Of a stretch of 64,000 bases of DNA, positions 1 through 10,689 are shown piece by piece. Location: NCBI GenBank assembly GCA_029721435.1, contig CM056580.1:73123367-73187366 (forward strand). The letters are read 5' to 3'. The DNA is from Gymnothorax reevesii. Taxonomy: Eukaryota; Chordata; Actinopteri; Anguilliformes; Muraenidae. The notes beneath the pieces were generated by a model, which worked only from the letters and a program-made list of their open reading frames with translations, was not told where the DNA came from and made no database searches. How positions within the stretch are numbered: the first letter of the stretch is position 1; the number at the start of each line of letters is the position of its first letter. The translations under genes and the position numbers were made by a program.

Positions 1-120
1 GCCAAACAAAAAAGCTACCCACTGATATCTGGAGGCATCGTCTTTTGGAAGAGAAATTGATGCTTTTCTTTACGTCCAAAAGTAAAAAGTAAAGAGGAAA
101 AGATCCATCCGGACTGTTAT

Positions 121-599
121 GGGCGCAAAGTTCAAAAGCCAGCATCTGTGATGGTATGGGGGTGTATTAGTGCCCAAGGCATGGGCAACTTACACACATA
201 TGTGAAGGCACCATTAATGCTGAAAGGTACATACAGGTTTTGGAGAAACATATGTTGCCATCCAAGCAACATCTTTTTCATGGACGCCCCTGCTTATTTC
301 AGCAAGACGATGCCAAGCCACATTCTGCACGCGTTACAACAGCATGGCTCCGTAGTAAAAGAGTGCGGGTACTAGACTGGCCTGCCTATAGTCCAGAACT
401 GTCTCCTATTGAAAATGTGTGGCGTATTATGAAGCGTAAAATACGACAACGGAGACCCCGAACTGTTGAACAACTTAAGCTGTACATCAAGCAAGAATGG
501 GAAAGAGTTCCACCTCAAAAGCTTCAAAAATTGGTCCCCTCAGTTCCCAAACGTTTACTGAGTGTCGTTAAAAGGAAAGGCGATGTAACACAGTGGTAA
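121..599 (+). pseudogene. Tc1-like transposase, C-terminal part (frameshifted)
   Basis: This is the C-terminal half of a Tc1/mariner DDE transposase, the nuclear enzyme that cuts and pastes the element at TA sites. Visible motifs are VMVWGCISAQG near 148-180, QQDDAKPHSA near 300-330 carrying the second catalytic Asp, and YSPELSPIENVW near 388-425 carrying the Glu; 34 residues separate them, so the spacing is DD34E. A frameshift near 205-215 splits the reading frame: the first part runs in one frame and the rest (240-599) in another, ending at a TAA just after a GDVTQW end. The first catalytic Asp and the N-terminal DNA-binding domain lie outside the window or are lost. Non-functional remnant; family assignment is secure, the exact subfamily is not. 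Confidence 0.88.
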
Positions 600-832
600 A
601 AAGGCCCCTGTGCCAACTTTTTTGCAGTGTGTTGCTGCCTTTAAATTCTAAGTTAATGATTATTTGCAAAAAAAAAAGGTTTCCCAGTTTGAACATTAAA
701 CATCTTGTCTTTGCAGTGTATTCAATTGAATATAAGTTGAAAAGGATTTGCAAATCATTGTATTCTGTTTTTATCTGCGATTTACATAACGTGCCAATTT
801 CACTGGTTTTGGGTTTTGTACATTGAAATTTT
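600..832 (+). mobile_element. 3' end and inverted repeat of the Tc1-like element
   Basis: Directly after the transposase stop lies the element's 3' flank: a tract beginning with AAAAAGGCCCCTGTGCC, then a sequence with GTATTCAATTGAATATA and ATTTGCAAATCATTGTATTC, ending near GGTTTTGGGTTTTGTA. The same terminal sequence recurs, diverged, near 8585, 10330, 41361, 42080, 58140 and 63690, so this is the terminal repeat of one Tc1 family present several times in the window. Confidence 0.75.
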
Positions 833-879
833 GGACCATTTTCTGATTTCATCAATAGAAAATAGGTTTGGTGATGAAG

Positions 880-1150
880 TCTTTTTTTGACAGCGCACCT
901 TGGCACAGATTGTAAAAGCTTTTCTTGAGGAAAGGCAGACTAACTCAATTACATGGCCAGCAGACAGTTCAGATCTCAATCCAAGTGAAAATTTATGGCC
1001 GAAAAGGGGAAAAAAAAAAAAAAAAAAAGGTCCACGACAAGGAACCATCCTGCAAAGCTGATCTGTCAATTGCTATTCAAGAAAATTGGAACCAGCTTGA
1101 CAACGAAAATTTTAATTAGTGAAGAATTTAAGAATTCAGGCCATCAAAAA
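880..1150 (+). pseudogene. Second Tc1-like transposase fragment
   Basis: Translation of about 895-1120 gives TLAQIVKAFLEER, then ITWPADSSDLNPSENLW, then a VHDKEPSCKADLSIAIQENW stretch: the catalytic-Glu region and C-terminus of a Tc1-like transposase of a different family from the one just upstream. A run of about 18 A residues at 1009-1028 interrupts the frame, and stops follow. It has the same orientation as the preceding fossil and abuts its end, so either one element inserted next to the other or both are remnants of a cluster. Dead copy. Confidence 0.7.
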
Positions 1151-1199
1151 CTCCCGAGGAAGACCAATGAGGAACTAAATCTTAATCTAAATTTTTTGT

Positions 1200-2905
1200 A
1201 GATGACTTCGTCATTTTTTTTCCTCATCACTGGCTGATTCAAATTTTTCTCCTCAACTTAAGAAGAAAAAATCCATTAATTGAAATAATTCAGTCTAATT
1301 TGTTTGTGGTGTGTTTCATGAAACCTAAATTTAAGCTTATCTACAAAAATTGTTTTGTGTATTATCTGCAATTTGTTTCTTAGCTTTGAATTAAACAACA
1401 ACAAAAAAAAACTGGAGAAACATCCATTAGGTGGCAGTTGAATGTGTATTGTTAGGTCTTTGCTCTGCTTTTTTTCTAAGCTCTTTCAGATTTCCATATT
1501 AAATGATCTTGCTTGAAGGCATATGAATAAAGCTCTGTCTTGAATTTTTTTTTTTTTTTTTGTATGTTAAAAAATTTACAATCAAACCCTTGGTTGGATG
1601 GAGTGAAATGTGCTCGGGGTGCCGTAAACAGAAAACTTTCCCTCAGGTGTTGCATAAACATAATGATTTCCTTTTCTCCAAAGATGTCAGAAAAGCACAT
1701 TTCTTTCAGTCTGAAATGTTTCCTTTGAAACCTCATCAAGTCTTGAGCAATAAAGCAAACAACATACATTTATCAAGGGAACATACCTTGTGGCTTTATA
1801 ATGTATGCATATTTTATCTGTGTAGAAAAAGGGATGTGAAGGGTCTGATGACATTACAAAAATCCTGGGTGTTCTTTGAAACCTTGTCAGCCAGCAGATC
1901 TCAAACTGTGGGATTTTTATGGGTTAATCAAAAATCCTATGCGGTGAGGTCTACTTCTCAACCCTCATGTCTTCCTAATAGTGTCCCAATCCTTTCCAGC
2001 AACCTGCGAGTCTTTAGGAGGCACTGTCTCCTTAATTATGTCCAGCGTGCCTCCCCTCTCCGTGGTGTAATCCATCATGTGCTGTGTCCCCTTTTCTCTG
2101 TTTGTGTCAATAAGCCTAATTTCTGTGTAGCAGCATTGCTGGATTGTAGGGCTATATTGCTCTTAAGCAACTAGTCAGTAGATGTCCTCTAGTTAAAAAG
2201 TTCATCACTGTCTTCGGAAATCATTGTACAATGGTAAACACGTAATTAGTCTTCGGACCATTATTAGTAGGAGCAAACTCCCAAGCCATATTATTGGTCT
2301 ACAGGATTGGGATCAACTTCATGTGAACCTGCCTTTCCAGTCTGTTTCTTCAACCAGTTTATAAGGAACACCTCCCAAACTATCATTGGTCTCCAGGTTT
2401 GGGATTATGTTGCAAAACCCTTTAGACCTGCTGTATGACAATGCAGCCTCGGCGGCAATTAATATTACTGGGCTTCTGCCCCGGGACGCCACTGGCCTGG
2501 CACAGAGACGCCTATTATCCTCTCCAGTCTATACCACATGAGCTGGGTAGTCTCTTTCTTGCTCTGGGCTTCGGCCTTCCTCCTGTTGTCACCATATTCC
2601 TATAAATAAGTGCCCTCATTAGATTGTACCCTCAATCTGCTTCTGGTTACTTGTTTGGATTGTAACACTTCAGCCCCAAGTTTAGACATATGTCAAAAGG
2701 TACTGATTAAAACTGCTATAGTAAACTCAGATCATTTACAGATTGGAAAGGGGTTATTAAGACATTATTTAACTATCTCCGTAATCTTGTTCATGATACC
2801 GGCCCGTGGGCTGTTGAGTAACACAGGACAGATCGCGGACTGTGCCGTTGTGTGTGACGACAAAATCTTTCAGGTCTCAGCAGACTGCATTCCTCTCAAT
2901 ACTTG
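1200..2905. other. No recognised gene; unassigned sequence
   Basis: I see no repeat family or protein domain here. An open frame at 1560-2174 (+, 204 codons) starts beside a T-run and encodes nothing I recognise; its composition is not convincingly coding. A somewhat GC-richer block at about 2435-2600 stands out from the AT-rich surroundings. Confidence 0.4.
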
Positions 2906-3359
2906 TGTTCAGGATGTAGTCAGGGGAGACACCAGATGCAGGATCCAGAGGTGTTTATTGAACACAACACGTGGGAAAAGATGGCACACTGGCCAGAAAC
3001 TAAACACCATGTACATGCACTGAACAGCTGGGAGAACTAAGGTACACTGCCTGAGGCAGGGGGAAAACAGAAGTACCCACTCCTCGAGTGGCTAGGCTAA
3101 AAAAAACAAACACTGGATCTAAACTGAACTGACGAGAACCCTGGGAGACTTAGCCTATGTCTTGTCTACCCCTAGTCTAACATGGGGCTAGGGGAAACCT
3201 CAGGAAGCAAAACACCACAACAAAGTCCCATCTGACATCTCTTCAATCTTCCCTGTTTAAATACACATGGGAGGAGGCGGGGATATGGAAGGTAATCTCA
3301 AAGGGAAACAGAAACACATGGGATTAATGAACAAATTCACAAGGACCGGGTAACCATGA
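2906..3359 (-). mobile_element. Probable LTR (solo or end fragment), minus strand
   Basis: Read on the minus strand the segment starts with GTCATGGTTACCC, has a TATTTAAAC promoter-like box (plus 3255-3263), a AATAAA-type signal (plus about 2954) and ends near CATCCTGAACA. Promoter, short transcribed part and polyadenylation signal in about 450 bp is the layout of an LTR, and the start resembles the TGTCATGG starts of the gypsy LTRs at 17158 and 49804. No pol is attached on either side and no target duplication is evident. The type is inferred from layout only. Confidence 0.5.
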
Positions 3360-3391
3360 CTCGAGACAAGACGCTAAGAAGATCTATCAAA

Positions 3392-3601
3392 CTAGACAGT
3401 TTAAAGATTACTTTTTTAAAATTTTTCCTTTATTTGATAGCCACGCAGTGTAGAGAGACCGGAAAGTTGGGGAGGAGAATGGGGGAAGACATGCAGCAAA
3501 CGACTCGAGCCGAACCCGAGCCCAGGTCGCCACAGGAAGGACACAGCCTCCGCGGTACGCACACCCAGACCGCTGAGCCACCGGTGCGCCTAGACAGTTT
3601 A
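3392..3601 (-). mobile_element. tRNA-derived SINE with 12-bp target duplication
   Basis: CTAGACAGTTTA occurs at 3392-3403 and again at 3590-3601, framing a 186-bp insert. On the minus strand the insert begins with a tRNA-like head: GGTGGCTCAGCGGTCTGGG resembles an A box, and GGGTTCGGCTCGAGTC sits where a B box belongs. A pyrimidine-rich body follows, then an A-rich 3' tail next to the far duplication. Head, tail and duplication together show a LINE-mobilised SINE. Confidence 0.85.
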
Positions 3602-4984
3602 GATTGAGATAATCTAAACATGACGAGTAAAAAGCACCACGAGAACTGCAAAGGAAAGCATAGCTTTAAATGCAGTTAATCAGGGAAAGCTTAGGAAGGA
3701 ATTTACAAAAGCTAGAAATGCTCGCACTTGCTCATGAGTTAATTAGGTTAATACTATGTAATATTTACACACCCTTAAATAAGTGCTGGTTAGTACGGTT
3801 AGTAATGGCCCTATCAGAGAATGCATTCACTCAGAGTTTCGCGAGACCCAGAATTAAGCACAGGTGGAAGCAATGAATGAAATACCAAAGCTGAAACCGA
3901 GAGGAAACATGATTGGACAACGAGACTCAGGCATGCAGGCTGTCACACGACATCACAGGAGTCAGAGTAAGAGGGAATCAGGAATCAATGGTCAGACCGT
4001 GGGATTGGAGCTGAAACAAAAATCAAGAGACACGGGGGAAAAACGCACAAACAAGCACACGAAGCAGAATCATAACAACTTGAGACTGAACTGGACCTCC
4101 TGATCTTGAATAAGGAGACAATTAAAAAAAACGATCATATAACACAAAACACAATCTTCACTTCGTAATGAAAGCAAATCTTATCTTTGGCTGCTCCATG
4201 GAGGCTAGACCCACATCTGCAAAATTAATAACTGCATGACTCATTCTTAAGAACACTGATTATTAAAAATCCATTTCAGGATTTAATTATGCTTTTGAAA
4301 GTGTTTGAATTTTTATGAAAAACTATTATTACTGATGCGAAGATATAGCCATCCCACATGCGGTGCTTCTCTTGCTCAAGTGGGTAATTTGAGTCCTTAT
4401 CAAAACCTTTTTTTAATATGGACCTTATTCACCAGGGTGCCCTATTTTGTTGAATAGAGGCTCCGTTGTGACAATGGATCATTGTTCTTCAGTGTCTCAG
4501 CAAAGTATCTCAAGCACTGAAAACTGGGAAGACAAGTTTTTCTCTAAGTCATACAAAATCTAGTTTATTATTGGATTAATATTTATCGTATCAGTTTGCA
4601 CGTCAGCAGAGCATTGTATGACATACTAACTTGTATGACTAAGTCATACTAACTTACTCCTTCTGCTGTATCTAGGCATTGCAGTACATGAATGAGTTGA
4701 CTAATGTACTATATGAATCTACATATCTCATTTTCTTCTTCTATGTTCCTTTTAATAAAGGGGTCTCCCATATGATAATAATAATAATAATGTAATATAA
4801 TTCAATATTAAAATTATACTTGAGTATATATACACTTTTGATGTCTTTATTAACATTTTTTTTAGAGATGAATGAGGTGGTGAAATGGCATGTTCTCACC
4901 TCTGCCTCAGGTTATATTGAGTCATGCTACATTCTGTAAAACAAAATGTCAGAAAGTAAGGACATTAAGGGAGCAGTAATAGTA
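3602..4984. other. No recognised gene; AT-rich unassigned sequence
   Basis: Short open frames only (for example 3864-4103 +) and none carries a recognisable motif. A short ATA microsatellite lies at about 4775-4792. I see nothing else to support a feature. Confidence 0.4.
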
Positions 4985-5835
4985 TACACCAATCAGCCAC
5001 AAGATTAAAACTACCTGCCTAATGTAGTGAACGTCCTCCGTGTGATGTCGAAACAGCTCCTTAAAATTGATGTCACGTGAATTCCTAAACACTCGGTGTC
5101 CCGGCAGAACATTTCCCGGAGTCCACTCCCTCCACCAGCTTGTCTTCCAAAAGTGTATCCTGATGCCACTTCTTTCCAGGCGAAATGGCACGCACGTGCC
5201 CTCCTGAAGCACATGATTTGAACAAAAATGGGACTTACTGGACCAGGCGACATTAAACTGCTCCAATGTCCAATACTGAAGTTCAGGTGCGCATTGGGGG
5301 CCGTTTTAAGAAGTGTACCAGAGTTAGAGTGGGCACTTTGACTGGTCTGTAAGCTAAAAAGTGCATACACTGCAGGGGATGATGCAATGGGAGTTGTGAC
5401 ACATTCCGTATGTAAATATTATAGAAATTCTAGGTGACTTGTGCTGCAGTCGCCCTTTGCTCGGTTTAGAAGAGACGGGATAGTCTGCATAGCCTTTGCG
5501 CATCGTTTAACTTTGGGTGCCCAAAACCCTGTCGCTGTTTCATGGTTTGCCCATGCTTGGATCTCTGTCTGTAGGAACTCACTTCGGGTAACAGGGAGCA
5601 CCCCAGACGTCTTGCCACTTCAGAGATGCAGTAACCTACCTTGTTTATCCTTGTCATAGTAATTCAGTTCCTATATTTTCCACATCAAACATGTTGAATA
5701 CAAGAACCAGCTGTTCGCTTAATATCCAAGATCTGTCTGCGGACCTGGACATGTGCTCTAGATATGAGATGATCAACATTGTTTGCTGCATCTGTGAATG
5801 GTTTTAATGTTTTGATTCATTTGTGTATACAATAG
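4985..5835 (-). pseudogene. Internally deleted Tc1-like element, minus strand
   Basis: The left end, CACCAATCAGCCACAAGATT plus AAAACTACCTGCC, and the right end, whose reverse complement contains CAAAACATTAAAACCATTCAC, are a degenerate inverted pair typical of a widespread fish Tc1 family. Between them the minus strand holds scattered antisense transposase segments: frames at 4949-5266 and 5011-5370 retain the middle of the catalytic region, and 5466-5657 retains part of the N-terminal helix-turn-helix (ISEVARRLGC). Large deletions and frameshifts separate the pieces. Recognised from the order and wording of conserved blocks; the copy is dead. Confidence 0.7.
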
Positions 5836-7762
5836 GGGACAAAAATATCTAAAGCATGCCTAAAAAATGGGATTAACTTTGTCTCTAAACCATGCATACA
5901 GTTGTCATAGAGCATTCCTATTAATTTGAAAGCTATTAAGTTGCATGTGTCTTTTCAAATAATATATACCATACATACCCGGCAGAACATTGCTCGGTGG
6001 GCCTCCAAGGCAAGATGACTGTACTAAAAGGGTTCCAAAGGGGCCAAAGAGTTGGTGAAGAGTTGGCAAATTGCAGATGTCTGTGCAAAAAAAAAAATCT
6101 TAATTTTAATTAGAAGACACCAGTTTTCAATTTCAGCGCTTAATTGCTGACCATGGGAAGAATTCCATGAAATCTGGCAGTATCTGTCACCGTGGGGAGG
6201 GGGTTGTTAAGGGCACCATGACAATCAATTAAAGACATTGCTGATCACACCATATGCAACGTAATATGCTTACAACGGTACACGAATGTTGGGTCAACTG
6301 AAAACAAACACAAACACAAATTGTAATATAGAGACGTTTGGAGTGCAGCAAATGCACTTTCACAAATACGCATTCACCATATTCACCATAATAATTGGAG
6401 AGTTTGTTTCCAAAATGCAAAAAGTGCCGAAATTACAATAAATTGAGATAATACCATTGAGCGATAGTCCTGTGCTTCTTACAGATGGTTGCAAAATCCA
6501 TTTTTAGAAATTTATATTATTAGGCGTATTTGTAATATGTCAATGTCTTTTTTTGACCATGTTTTTAATAAAACGCAACAGGCGCCAATATAGAAAAGGC
6601 TGATTAACACAAAATGACTAAAATGGATATATTGCATTTTGGAAACAGACTCTTCAATTGCAATCCGCCAAGGTGGAAGTACACCTGGGTTTAAAATGGA
6701 ATGGGAGGTGGCATTCTGATTGGTTTATTCGATGTAACACCCAAAACGCACCTATGATTAATTAAGAGGCAAAATACGTTGTACAACCCCTTTGAACCAT
6801 GCACCTTACTTTGTGCTCAGATAACCTGGCATTAATCAGCAAAAGTGTGTTTGCTAAATGCTAAATGCAGGTATGCTATGTGCTTCAGACTGTGCACTTA
6901 AAATATGTAAAATATAGCCCTTATGAGCATTTAATAGACAAATGCATCCATGCATGGCTCCTCATATGATCATATTGTCCCCTGGGCTGAAGACATAATA
7001 ACTGGGACAGCTGACTGGGGCATGTAAGAAGTTGACAGATTAGTGATTGAATCTTACAGAAAAGTCAGGGGCAATTGGGGGATTATTGGATGAGGTAGTC
7101 TGCAAAATGGAAAGTACGCTGAGGTCCAGTGATCATGGCAAGGGGAACTGTCAAACATTATGCCTACATATGCCACCCATCAAAAACAGCACCGGCAAAA
7201 CAGAACTGCAGGTAAAAGGCAAAACTCTGTGACAAGGACAGATTGACTCTGGGTAGAATCGTTGCTAATAACCACAGAAAAAAGCCTCTAAAATTCACCA
7301 CAAAATTGAATCAATATTGTATCTAAACCAGCATCAACAACAGTATGTCATGCGCTTCACAAAGTCAGTGTTTCCAGCAATCTTTTTTGATAATTTGTAT
7401 TCACTTGTTTTTACGGATAACAGACAGCAGTGTTTCCTATCTCATTTTTGGAAAAGCCAATTTCAGTTTTCTGTCATTTGAGCAGTATCTTGGGATCAGG
7501 ACAATTAACAATACAGACTCACCTGTCTATGGTAGTGATGTTCCACTCCACCAGCCTTACTGCGCTCCACTGCAGGGAAGCTTGCCCAGATTGGAGGGAA
7601 GATAGATCCTTAACTGCAGGCAGGTGGCGGCAAGTAGGTTTCTGGCAAATAGTTGGGGTGTAGGATGTTGATTTACAGTGATATTCTGGTGGAACCATGG
7701 CCTAATATATTATATTCTGCTGTGATCGATGTTTGTTGAAAGTGGTTTTTATGTAGACTAAA
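5836..7762. other. No recognised gene; one inverted repeat
   Basis: Mostly AT-rich unassigned DNA. A short inverted repeat is visible: TTTGTTTCCAAAATGCA at about 6404-6420 and its complement, with one difference, at about 6634-6650, roughly 215 bp apart. It may be the arms of a decayed MITE. No open frame here carries a motif I know. Confidence 0.4.
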
Positions 7763-7845
7763 TATACTGCTCAAAAAAATAAAGGGAACACTTAAACAAC
7801 ACAATGTAACTCCAAGTGTTCCCTTTATTTTTTTTAGCAGTATAG
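7763..7845. mobile_element. Tc1-type foldback: two inverted repeats with almost no interior
   Basis: TATACTGCTC plus a run of A and AAAGGGAACACTT opens the segment, and its complement AAGTGTTCCCTTT with TAGCAGTATA closes it. About 30-bp arms enclose only about 20 bp (AAACAACACAATG region). The end sequence is that of a fish Tc1/mariner family, flanked by TA. It is the smallest possible internal-deletion derivative of that family. Confidence 0.85.
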
Positions 7846-8584
7846 TTAATTTGATATTAACGGCACATTTTCATGGAAGTAATTTTGTCTCCTTGAGAAA
7901 TCTCATTCAAGGACCATCTTGTGGCCAAGTGACTCAAATCCTTGCACATTATGTGCTCACAGCAAAGGCTGTTACTCAGAGCAGTGCAACTGTGAGAACG
8001 TATAGACCTCAATATATATTGGAATAAATCCATTAACATATAAATATTCAGCAATCTGGGTGATGTACTGAATATTTTTATCCTATTCACCCATCTCTTT
8101 TAACAATGCCCTCTTTCTCACGCTTATCTTTATCATGAATGCTTTTAAAATGCATGCACTAATAATATTTTAGAAATACATTTGAATTTACTATTATAGT
8201 TTCAAATGACCTGATGTATGAGAGAATTTTTTTCCACAACAGCAGGAGTTCAAAGCATTTGCTTTTATTAAGCGTAGCTGATTTCAGAAATCTCCATGTT
8301 TTCTCAGCTCACTGAATAATTTACCCCTCTGTGCAGACGTAGGCACCAGCTGACATGGAGCTGCTTTATTAATGCATGCGCTTACACTATTTTATCACTA
8401 GGTGGCACACCTGGATCAGTTATTGAATATTCACAAGCAAGCCAAGCTCGAGCACAGTTTAGAACATGGACGAGTTAAGGCAAAGCTAAATACCACCAAT
8501 TATCAATTAAAAAAAATGTTTGTCTTTCTACCAAATGTACAGCAAAGTTTTATGAAAAGACCAGTGAAGGAATACTCCATTAAA
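7846..8584. other. No recognised gene
   Basis: No repeat or coding motif recognised. Open frames at 7857-8090 (-) and 8402-8605 (+) show no family resemblance. Confidence 0.4.
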
Positions 8585-8694
8585 TACAAAACCCAATTCC
8601 AATGAAGTTGGGACATTGTGTGAATGAAGCGTGAATGAAAACAGAATACAAAAAGTATTTGACACTAACGTGTCTCTGTCCCCCGCCACAAAAT

Positions 8695-9115
8695 GTGAAA
8701 TCGTTTCAACATGAACAATTTCTCGGTGTGACCTTGAGAATGGCGCGAAGGTCACCAAAATCGACTGGCGTCGGGGTTTTGCAGTAATTCATGTTGACAT
8801 AAAATTTGAAGTAAATCTGTTGATTAGTTCTTGAGATATCTCGCTGACAAGGCTATCAGTGTGAAAATCCACAATCTCACGGTGAGACCTTGAGAACAGC
8901 GCGAAGGTCACCAAAATCGACTGGCGTCGGGGTTTTGCAGTAATTCATGTTGACATAAAATTTGAAGTAAATCTGTTGATTAGTTCTTGAGATATCTCGC
9001 TGACAAGGCTATCAGTGTGAAAATCCACAGTCTCTCAGTGTGACCTTGACAATGGTGTGAAGGTCACCGAAATCGAATGGCGCTGGGGTATCACACTAAT
9101 ACATGTTGACAATGA
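8695..9115. repeat. 156-bp tandem repeat, about 2.7 copies
   Basis: ACCTTGAGAA begins at 8731, ACCTTGAGAA at 8887 and ACCTTGACAA at 9043, an exact 156-bp spacing. Each unit contains GAAGGTCACCAAAATCGA and a TTAGTTCTTGAGATATCTCG block. Units one and two are nearly identical, while the third is diverged and truncated. The unit is part of a dispersed fish repeat; here it is tandem inside the Tc1 element. Confidence 0.85.
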
Positions 9116-9124
9116 TTTGCAAAT

Positions 9125-9415
9125 TTCATTAGAGTAAGCCTGTTACGAGCCTAGTGGCCCATCAGGCCGGTGCTTAACCCAGGTTTCCATGGCATGAAGT
9201 GACTAGGAGTATTACTACTCCCCCTGGATGGGATGCCAGTCCCCCAGCTCTTAGTCAAGTTTCCCTGACTATTTGCTGGTACCCATTTATACACCTGGGT
9301 AGAGTGAGGCGTGGAGTGTGGGACCAAGAGCATACTGCGAAGGCCGTGGCCGGGCCTTACGATCCCATGTCATGCCTACTAGACCACTGCACTATCACGT
9401 CTCCCAAATCTCATA
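9125..9415 (-). mobile_element. tRNA-headed SINE, minus strand
   Basis: On the minus strand the segment starts with GACGTGATAGTGCAGTGGTC (A-box-like), has a degraded B-box area near GGGATCGTAAGGCC, continues through a body containing GGTGTATAAATGGGTACC, and ends with GGCCCATC, GGGCCACTAGGCTCGTAACA. The order of blocks is that of a common fish SINE. It lies inside the Tc1 at 8585-10385, so it inserted later. Confidence 0.7.
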
Positions 9416-9696
9416 AAGCTACATTTATTCACAATAGAGCATAGACTACAAATAAGTTGTTAAAAATGGGACATTTTACCATTTCATGAGAAATATTAGC
9501 TCATTTTGAATTTCATGGCAGCAACAAGTCTCAAAAAAGTTGGGACATGAGCAACAAAAGGCTGGAAAAGTAAGTGGTACGAATACAAAACAGCTGGAGA
9601 AGCATTTTGCAACTAATTAGGTTAATTGGCAACAGGTCAGTATCATGACTGGGTATAAAAAGTGCATTTTAGAGAGGCAGAATCTCTCAGAAGTAA

Positions 9697-9945
9697 AGAT
9701 GGGCAGATGTTCACCACTCCGTGAAAAACTGCGTCGAAAAATTGTGGAACAATTTCAGAAAAATGTTCCTTAATGTAAAATTGCAAATACTTTGAATGTC
9801 CCACTATCTACAGTACATAATATCATCAAAAGATTCAGATAATATGGAGAAATCTCTGTGCACTTGGGACAAAGCCAAAGGTCAGTATTGGATGCTCGTG
9901 ATCTTTGGGCCCTCAGGCGACACTGCATTGAAAACCAACAAATTC
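9697..9945 (+). pseudogene. Tc1 transposase N-terminal helix-turn-helix remnant
   Basis: Starting at the ATG at 9698, translation gives MGRCSPLREKLRRKIVEQFQ, an in-frame TAA, then KIANTLNVPLSTVHNIIKRF, another stop, then a basic GQSQRSVLDARDLWALRRHC stretch. This is the paired-like bipartite DNA-binding region of a Tc1 transposase, which recognises the element's inverted repeats. Two in-frame stops make it non-functional. The catalytic domain that should follow has been lost: after about 9945 the sequence runs into an inserted MITE and then the 3' end of the element. It is the complementary half of the same family seen at 121-599. Confidence 0.8.
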
Positions 9946-9956
9946 TAATCCGGACT

Positions 9957-10168
9957 CATCATATGTTGACGCAACCTGACCAAGCGTCGATGTACAACGC
10001 AGAAGGAAGCTTGAGACATCTTAATTTGATGGTTAGGGTTAAGGTTCGGGTTAAGGGTTAGGGGTTAGGGGTTAGAGTTTGTTTTAACTGGCGTCAAATG
10101 AGGACGCTAAAAGCGACCTTTTGCGTCGTATATTGACGCTTGGTCAGGTAGTGCCAATATATGACGCA
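9957..10168. mobile_element. MITE with long inverted repeats, inserted in the Tc1
   Basis: ACCTGACCAAGCGTC at 9974-9988 matches the complement of GACGCTTGGTCAGGT at 10135-10149. The pairing extends over 33 bp with four mismatches (9974-10006 against 10117-10149) and continues outward, more weakly, to about 9957 and 10168. No coding capacity. The interior carries a telomere-like repeat. The exact ends and target duplication cannot be fixed by eye. Confidence 0.75.
10028..10078 (+). repeat. Interstitial telomere-like GGTTAGGG repeats
   Basis: A short run of GGTTAGGGTTAAGG, GGGTTAAGGG, TTAGGGG and TTAGGGG units in the loop region of the MITE. It is a degenerate version of the vertebrate TTAGGG telomeric repeat, about 50 bp long. 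Confidence 0.8.
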
Positions 10169-10689
10169 TCGGGATGAGACTACGCTCTAAGTACAGGCAT
10201 AATTCTGCACTGCAATACACGGCATTGCTTTAGGAACACTTCAAGAAATAACTGTCTGTAAACACAGTTTTCTGTGCAATCTACTGATGCAACGTTCCAT
10301 TGTGAATAAAATATGGGTTTATGAGATTTGCACATCATTGCATTCTGTTTTTATTCACATTTTGCACAACTTTCCAACCTCACAAAATTAGGTAGGGAGC
10401 ACAACTTATGACTCCCCCCCATGGTCAGACAGAGCAGAACCAAACAGGTGGAGGCTGGAGTGGAGGTGCACAGCAAAAACATTTCACACCTTGCACATGA
10501 GACAGCAATTTGAGCAGCAAAGGTGTCCAATGCTGATTGTGCTTAAATAGACCAACATAATAGGTTCCTTGCTGTTGCCACTCAGCAACTGAAGTGCTCT
10601 CTCTGACGCAGACGATCGCAAAAGTGATGTGGAATAACCTGAGTTTCCCGCCTGAACTGGTTCCACTTTCGTATAAAGTTAGCACAGCA

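Larger units (their letters stand above)
8585..10385 (+). mobile_element. Tc1-like element carrying nested repeats
   Basis: The left end (AAAACCCAATTCCAATGAAG, TTGGGACATTGTG) at 8588-8660 and the right end (GCATTCTGTTTTTATTCAC, CACAACTTTCC) at 10325-10385 are an inverted pair. They belong to the same family as the fossil at 1-832. Inside, a transposase N-terminal region survives at about 9697-9945, while the catalytic half is deleted. Three later acquisitions sit within it: a 156-bp tandem array (about 8695-9115), a SINE (9125-9415) and a MITE (about 9957-10168). Confidence 0.78.

Noticed and set aside
1560..2174. 204-codon frame as a host gene
   Set aside because: No domain, no splice context and no start context that stands out. 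Length alone is not convincing in a 64-kb window.
10028..10078. True telomere or chromosome end
   Set aside because: Only about 50 bp, degenerate and enclosed by MITE arms within ordinary sequence.
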